Positions 6,229 through 9,160 of a DNA stretch of 9,160 bases are shown piece after piece (within the stretch, counting starts at the first letter, position 1; each line of letters opens with the position of its first letter). Position numbers and translations under genes: made by a program. The notes under the pieces were generated by a model. The model worked only from the letters and a program-made list of their open reading frames with translations. It had not been told where the DNA came from and made no database searches. Source of the stretch: an uncultured Clostridia bacterium (GTDB lineage Bacteria > Bacillota > Clostridia > Oscillospirales > CAG-272); the NCBI GenBank assembly GCA_937894775.1, contig CALAXC010000417.1, forward strand, positions 1 to 9,160, given 5' to 3'.

Positions 6229-7644
6229 ATGGAAAACAAAAACAAATCGCACAGACATAAAGCTTATTTTATAAAGCCGAACGAGCAGTCGGGTGAAAGC
6301 AATAACGCTCAGCAGCCCGTACAAGCTTCAACGCCAAATAACGGCGAACATTCTAACAAGCACAAGAAAAACAAGCATAGGCGTCCAAACACAGAAAAGC
6401 CCGAAAATGCGATAGCTAAGGAAAACGCAGCTTCAAACGAAGTATCCGAAGCCCCTTCTGTCAAAAACGCACAGAACGACCAAGTTCAAAAGAACGAAAA
6501 AAGCAGACGCAGCAGACACCACAACTCAAAGCGTTCGGGCGAAAGCAAAGCTAATCAAACCGTTGAAATAAGTTCCGCAAATACCGAAAAATCAGCTCAG
6601 ATAAATCAAAACTCCGACCAGGAAAATACTTTTTCCAATGGCGATCAGCTCGAAAAGCCCGCACCTAAAAAGCTCGAGAGTTTTTCTTCATCTCCCGAAT
6701 TCCAAAAGTACAGCGATTATCAGGAATTCACATATGAAGAGCTTTACGGAAGCAAGGAAGAGACTATTTTGACAAATCCCGAAAGTAAGAGCGATACAGT
6801 AGCGGTCGAGATCGTTGATGAGCCTAATGTGGAGGTTGTCGGAATACGTTTTAAATCTTCCGGTAAGACATATTATTTTGCACCCAACGGCATAACCTTG
6901 AGAATAGGTACTCACGCAATCGTTGAGACCGCGCGCGGTCTTGAATACGGTGAGGTCGTTATGGGAAACACATTTATTCCCGAAAGCGAGACTGTTCCCC
7001 CGCTCCGCTCGGTAATTCGTGCGGCAACACACGAAGATACACTCCACAACGAAGAGATCAAAAAGCTTGAAGAAACAGCCTTCAAAGTTTGCAACGAAAA
7101 AATAATCGATCACGAGCTTGATATGAAGCTCATCGATGCACAGTACACCTTCGACAATTCAAAGCTTCTCTTTTACTTCACGTCATCGGGACGAGTTGAC
7201 TTCCGTGAGCTTGTAAAAGACCTTGCTTCTGTTTTCCGCACAAGAATAGAGCTCCGTCAGATAGGAATTCGTGATGAAGCAAAAATGGTAGGTGGACTCG
7301 GGATCTGCGGACGTCCGCTCTGCTGCTCGATATTCCTTACAGATTTTGGTCAGGTATCGATAAAAATGGCTAAAGAACAGAATCTCTCGCTTAATTCCTC
7401 GAAAATATCCGGAATTTGCGGCAGACTTATGTGCTGTTTACGTTACGAGCATGACACTTATGAGTATGAAATAAAGAGAACTCCGCCTGTCGACACACTT
7501 GTAAGAACGGTTGACGGAGTAGGTACTGTAACCGAGATCTCACCGCTTCAGGGTACTATCAAGGTGCGCCTTGCAGCAACACCCGAAGTTATGCCCAAGA
7601 GTTATAAACGTGAAGAGGTCAGGATCTTAAAGAAGAAAAATTAA
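6229..7644 (+). CDS. ricT: PSP1/YaaT-family protein RicT with a long disordered N-terminal extension
   Basis: RicT (YaaT) is part of the Fe-S-containing Y-complex with RicA and RicF, which in Bacillus affects mRNA processing with RNase Y, sporulation and competence. The conserved core lies at about 195-471: GIRFKSSGKTYYFAP (205-219), GLEYGEVV (237-244), a PSP1 C-terminal domain (about 250-340), then the hallmark GICGRPLCC (358-366) and GICGRLMCC (395-403), whose cysteines C360, C365, C366, C397, C402 and C403 are candidate cluster ligands. Bacillus YaaT is about 275 residues; this one has 471. The extra residues 1 to about 190 are Lys/Asn/Ser/Glu/Gln-rich with basic patches such as HKKNKHRR (45-52) and KSRRSRHHNSKR (91-102), and look disordered, perhaps RNA-binding. 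GAAAGGA at 6215-6221 supports the start. It is the last gene of the holB operon. Confidence 0.93.
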   Translation: MENKNKSHRHKAYFIKPNEQSGESNNAQQPVQASTPNNGEHSNKHKKNKHRRPNTEKPENAIAKENAASNEVSEAPSVKNAQNDQVQKNEKSRRSRHHNSKRSGESKANQTVEISSANTEKSAQINQNSDQENTFSNGDQLEKPAPKKLESFSSSPEFQKYSDYQEFTYEELYGSKEETILTNPESKSDTVAVEIVDEPNVEVVGIRFKSSGKTYYFAPNGITLRIGTHAIVETARGLEYGEVVMGNTFIPESETVPPLRSVIRAATHEDTLHNEEIKKLEETAFKVCNEKIIDHELDMKLIDAQYTFDNSKLLFYFTSSGRVDFRELVKDLASVFRTRIELRQIGIRDEAKMVGGLGICGRPLCCSIFLTDFGQVSIKMAKEQNLSLNSSKISGICGRLMCCLRYEHDTYEYEIKRTPPVDTLVRTVDGVGTVTEISPLQGTIKVRLAATPEVMPKSYKREEVRILKKKN

Positions 7645-7648
7645 ACGC

Positions 7649-7681
7649 AAAAAGCAACGGAGACGAGTCCGTTGCTTTTTT
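7649..7681 (+). terminator. Intrinsic terminator after ricT
   Basis: A perfect stem AAGCAACGGA (7652-7661) / TCCGTTGCTT (7668-7677) with loop GACGAG is followed by a T run to 7681. A-rich bases before the stem could let it act weakly in the other direction too. Confidence 0.92.
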
Positions 7682-7705
7682 ATGTTTTTCTTAATATCCG
7701 TAGGC

Positions 7706-7810
7706 GAAGTGTGGCAAAGTCACGCTTCATAGCCATAGGCTGCTTCATTTTTCATGCACCGTAAGGTGCGCTTCATTGAAAAAAGCACTTGCCGAATCAA
7801 GTGCTTTTTT
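7706..7810. repeat. Hairpin array C (GCTTCAT spacers)
   Basis: Four hairpins are separated by the constant heptamer GCTTCAT (7724-7730, 7742-7748, 7770-7776). Hairpin 1 is GAAGTGTG/CACGCTTC (7706-7713/7721-7728, one wobble pair). Hairpin 2 is AGCC-ATA-GGCT (7731-7741). Hairpin 3 is GCACC-GTAA-GGTGC (7756-7769). Hairpin 4 is the 13-base-pair stem at 7779-7810. The layout matches the right half of array A, and both share the 13-mer TCATTGAAAAAAG (7773-7785 here). No coding frame fits. Function is unknown; it looks like a partial or diverged member of the same repeat family. Confidence 0.7.
7779..7810. terminator. Bidirectional terminator-like hairpin closing array C
   Basis: AAAAAAGCACTTG (7779-7791) pairs perfectly with CAAGTGCTTTTTT (7798-7810) around loop CCGAAT. 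It has a T run on either strand, so it can stop transcription from both sides. It lies 100 bases beyond the ricT terminator and may back it up. Confidence 0.8.
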
Positions 7811-7844
7811 CTGCGTTTGTAACTTAAATTGACAACTTTATTTT

Positions 7845-8049
7845 AATGATGCATCGCCTCACGGCGACATGATGCATTTGCTATGCAAATATGATGTTGC
7901 TCCACTACGTGTTGCAATGATGAAATGTTTGCCATAAAATGTGGCGAAGCCACACATCATTAGGCAAAGCCGACATCATTGGCAACGCCAACATCATTTG
8001 CCGAAGGCAAACATCATTGAAAAAAGACGATTGCTTTCGCAATCGTCTT
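7845..8049. repeat. Hairpin array A: palindrome of palindromes with ATGATG/ACATCAT spacers
   Basis: Left half: four ATGATG spacers (from about 7846, 7869, 7891 and 7917) separate hairpins TCGCC/GGCGA, ATTTGC-TAT-GCAAAT, and TTGC-tc-CAC-TAC-GTG-tt-GCAA with an internal loop. Centre: TTTGCC, then GTGGC-GAA-GCCAC (7941-7953). Right half: four ACATCAT spacers (7954-7960, 7973-7979, 7991-7997, 8011-8017) separate GGC-AAA-GCC, GGC-AAC-GCC and TTGCC-GAA-GGCAA. The last hairpin is an 11-base-pair stem at 8024-8049. Left and right spacers are reverse complements, so the array can fold as one large palindrome with side arms. Array B repeats it. No frame through it resembles protein. Function is unknown. 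Confidence 0.85.
8019..8049 (-). terminator. Minus-strand terminator at the right end of array A
   Basis: On the minus strand, AAGACGATTGC (8049-8039) and GCAATCGTCTT (8034-8024) form 11 base pairs closed by a GAAA tetraloop, then a TTTTTT run (8025-8020). It would stop transcription coming from the 188-residue gene before array A. The plus strand lacks a comparable T run. Confidence 0.7.
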
Positions 8050-8056
8050 AAAATAT

Positions 8057-8094
8057 TGATACTTTTTTGAAGCTCTGATACTTTTTCGATGCTG
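8057..8094. repeat. Two tandem 19-base repeats beside array A
   Basis: TGATACTTTTTTGAAGCTC (8057-8075) and TGATACTTTTTCGATGCTG (8076-8094) agree at 16 of 19 bases. A partial inverted copy, GAAAAAGTAT, lies at 8169-8178. They adjoin the end of array A and could be protein-binding sites; no function is shown. Confidence 0.55.
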
Positions 8095-8366
8095 TACTGA
8101 ACGGAATTGGTTGCACACAATGTGATAAATGGCACGATTGTGCTTTCGTGTCGATTGAGAAAACGGTTGAAAAAGTATGTAGAAAACCGCTTTTGTACAA
8201 AAAAACACAATAAAAAGAATAACCGAAGCCTTTCGACTTCGGTTATTGTAATACCACTAGAAAATAGATCCATACAAAGCTATCGCGCAAAAACAGTTCG
8301 TGGTTTTTGGCGATGATTGGTGCAGAAAGTAATCCGAGGTCTTTCGTGCCATACTTGCAAACGAGG
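8095..8366. other. Intergenic stretch without a credible gene
   Basis: Open frames on both strands here lack ribosome binding sites and run across hairpins. The stretch holds GCACGATTGTGC (a hairpin near 8130-8145), a weak CGGTT...AACCG pair around 8164-8189, and the stronger stem at 8218-8247. I see no RNA gene I can name. Confidence 0.5.
8211..8247 (-). terminator. Probable terminator of the 188-residue gene
   Basis: AATAACCGAAG (8218-8228) pairs perfectly over 11 bases with CTTCGGTTATT (8237-8247). On the minus strand the stem is followed by CTTTTTA, then a further T-rich stretch. It lies about 120 bases after the gene's stop codon. Confidence 0.6.
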
Positions 8367-8933
8367 CTATGTAAAATCTTTCTCCATATCATCGGTCCAT
8401 GTATTAAATTGAAATACGGTTATAGTTTCGTCGGGGATGTAATGGCTGCCTGTTTCATCGTACATGGTGTTCACATTATACACTGTGTATGCTATATGAG
8501 TATTTAAATCTTTCCAACCTCCTCTGTCATTCTCAAATGCTGAGTCCGTTGTGGGCATATTTCTTAATACATGTGAAAAATATCTGTATGTCTTTTCTAC
8601 GTCTTTTTCAAAATCTTCGTACTGTGTATAATCGCCAGAACGCAAAGCAAATTGAATAATAAATACCTGATCTGAATCTTCAAAATAATCAACGTTGATG
8701 TATCCTTCGATACCAAGAAATTTTGCTTTGTAAAGTTCCAACCCATTTGGAGTCTCACCAATCTTTTCGCCGTACATTTTAACAACATCATTACGGTCGC
8801 TATTTGCGTCAATTAGTCTAAAATGAACGGGCACTTCTGTAATATAAGATCGAATGATAGGAGAAAATAAAATTCCTATCAGTACCGACAATGCGATTGT
8901 AATACAAACAATGATAATAATTTTCTTTTTCAT
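8367..8933 (-). CDS. Membrane-anchored extracytoplasmic protein of unknown function
   Basis: The protein has 188 residues: MKKK, then one strong hydrophobic segment (about 5-28), either an uncleaved anchor or a signal peptide, with no lipobox. The remainder is acidic and predicted outside the cell. The part at about 35-95 (VPVHFRLIDANSDRNDVV, MYGEKIG, GYINVDYFEDSDQVFIIQF) has the order of a SmpA/BLIP-like fold, that is a helix before a Gly turn and then beta strands with an aspartate turn, but this is only a resemblance. Residues 100-188 hold Tyr/Trp-rich strands I cannot place. GAAGGAGGG at 8940-8948 gives a firm start, and a good promoter lies at 8987-9015. It is the only gene between hairpin arrays A and B, so it may be cargo of that element or simply a resident gene flanked by insertions. 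Base composition is AT-rich like most of the window. Confidence 0.8.
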   Translation of the reverse strand: MKKKIIIIVCITIALSVLIGILFSPIIRSYITEVPVHFRLIDANSDRNDVVKMYGEKIGETPNGLELYKAKFLGIEGYINVDYFEDSDQVFIIQFALRSGDYTQYEDFEKDVEKTYRYFSHVLRNMPTTDSAFENDRGGWKDLNTHIAYTVYNVNTMYDETGSHYIPDETITVFQFNTWTDDMEKDFT

Positions 8934-8961
8934 TTTGTGCCCTCCTTCGTCGTGTTGATGG

Positions 8962-8975
8962 AGGCGATACCGCCT
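8962..8975 (-). other. Small hairpin in the leader of the 188-residue gene
   Basis: AGGCG-ATAC-CGCCT forms a five-base-pair stem with a four-base loop, between the promoter and the ribosome binding site. It does not cover the GAAGGAGGG, so any effect on translation or mRNA stability is speculative. Confidence 0.4.
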
Positions 8976-8986
8976 TTCTTGGCTCT

Positions 8987-9015
8987 ATTATACCACAAAA
9001 CCGCGAGGATTGCAA
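8987..9015 (-). promoter_or_regulatory. Extended -10 promoter of the 188-residue gene
   Basis: On the minus strand, TTGCAA (9015-9010), a 17-base gap ending TGG, and TATAAT (8992-8987) form a good promoter with a TGn extension. Its -35 lies only 14 bases from the edge of array B, so the gene carries its own promoter right beside the array. Confidence 0.8.
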
Positions 9016-9028
9016 GGGTGAGAGATGA

Positions 9029-9160
9029 AATGATGTATCGCCTTGCGGCGATATGATGTATTTGCTTCGCAAATATGATGTAGCTCGTTTCACTCGCAAT
9101 GATGCAATGTTTGCCATAAAATGTGGCGAAGCCACACATCATTAGGCAAAGCCGACATCA
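9029..9160. repeat. Hairpin array B, direct repeat of array A, cut by the window end
   Basis: Array B copies array A in the same orientation, 1182 bases further on. Bases 9106-9160 are identical to 7924-7978. The left part differs in ways that keep its folds: TATCGCC-TTGC-GGCGATA; ATTTGC-TTC-GCAAAT against ATTTGC-TAT-GCAAAT; and GC-tc-GT-TTC-AC-tc-GC against TTGC-tc-CAC-TAC-GTG-tt-GCAA, where the inner stem changed on both sides. The ATGATG spacers are unchanged. The right end, including any terminal hairpin, is outside the window. Confidence 0.85.

Noticed and set aside
7845..8049. CRISPR array
   Set aside because: Spacing is 18-26 bases, the variable parts are themselves palindromes, the constant parts are only 6-7 bases and flip orientation midway, and no cas gene is present.
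7905..8273. Minus-strand frame of 122 codons across array A and its flank
   Set aside because: It runs straight through the hairpins, has no ribosome binding site before its ATG, and its composition follows the repeat units. It is a chance frame.
8107..8316. Plus-strand frame of 69 codons between array A and the 188-residue gene
   Set aside because: There is no ribosome binding site, it spans a terminator-like hairpin, and it has no protein-like pattern.
8930..9142. Minus-strand frame of 70 codons upstream of the 188-residue gene
   Set aside because: It covers the promoter and array B, and its residues reflect the hairpin sequence.

Overview
The window looks like chromosome of a low-to-mid GC, gut-type Clostridium relative, most like the Ruminococcus/Oscillospiraceae group. 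The evidence is the holB-ricT gene pair typical of Firmicutes, strong AGGAGG-type ribosome binding sites, near-consensus sigma-A promoters with TGn extended -10 boxes, and a lipoprotein with Big2 (bacterial Ig-like) domains and a TQKAT-type linker. The genus is inference; no rRNA or other decisive marker is present.

Left edge (1 to about 835). This part is visibly GC-richer than what follows. It holds the first 189 codons of a secreted repeat/beta-helix-like surface protein on the minus strand, which runs off the window. A divergent promoter region with an inverted repeat separates it from the start of a plus-strand gene that looks like the N-terminal cupin of an AraC-type regulator. That gene loses its natural reading frame near 830-840, exactly where the convergent lipoprotein gene loses its natural C-terminus. 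Two genes broken at one point suggest a deletion, rearrangement or assembly joint.

Minus-strand operon (about 5000 down to 816). A consensus promoter drives tyrS (tyrosyl-tRNA synthetase), pncB (nicotinate phosphoribosyltransferase), a 136-residue conserved-looking protein of unknown function, and the Big2 lipoprotein. Spacing is tight and ends in an ATGA stop/start overlap. A second near-perfect promoter, back to back with the first, drives holB (DNA polymerase III delta prime) and ricT (PSP1/YaaT family) on the plus strand. That unit ends in a clear intrinsic terminator at 7649-7681.

Right edge (7682-9160). This is the unusual part. Only one gene is credible, a minus-strand membrane-anchored protein of 188 residues with its own promoter. 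Around it lie three related arrays of small hairpins. Array C (7706-7810) uses GCTTCAT spacers. Array A (7845-8049) has four ATGATG spacers on the left and four ACATCAT spacers on the right, so the whole array is a palindrome of palindromes. Array B (9029 to the window end) repeats A in direct orientation, with 55 identical bases and structure-preserving changes elsewhere. Arrays C and A both end in the same 13-mer followed by a terminator-like hairpin. Arrays A and B bracket the 188-residue gene. I know of no named element with this layout and treat it as a candidate undescribed repeat or mobile element; no transposase or recombinase gene is visible in the window.
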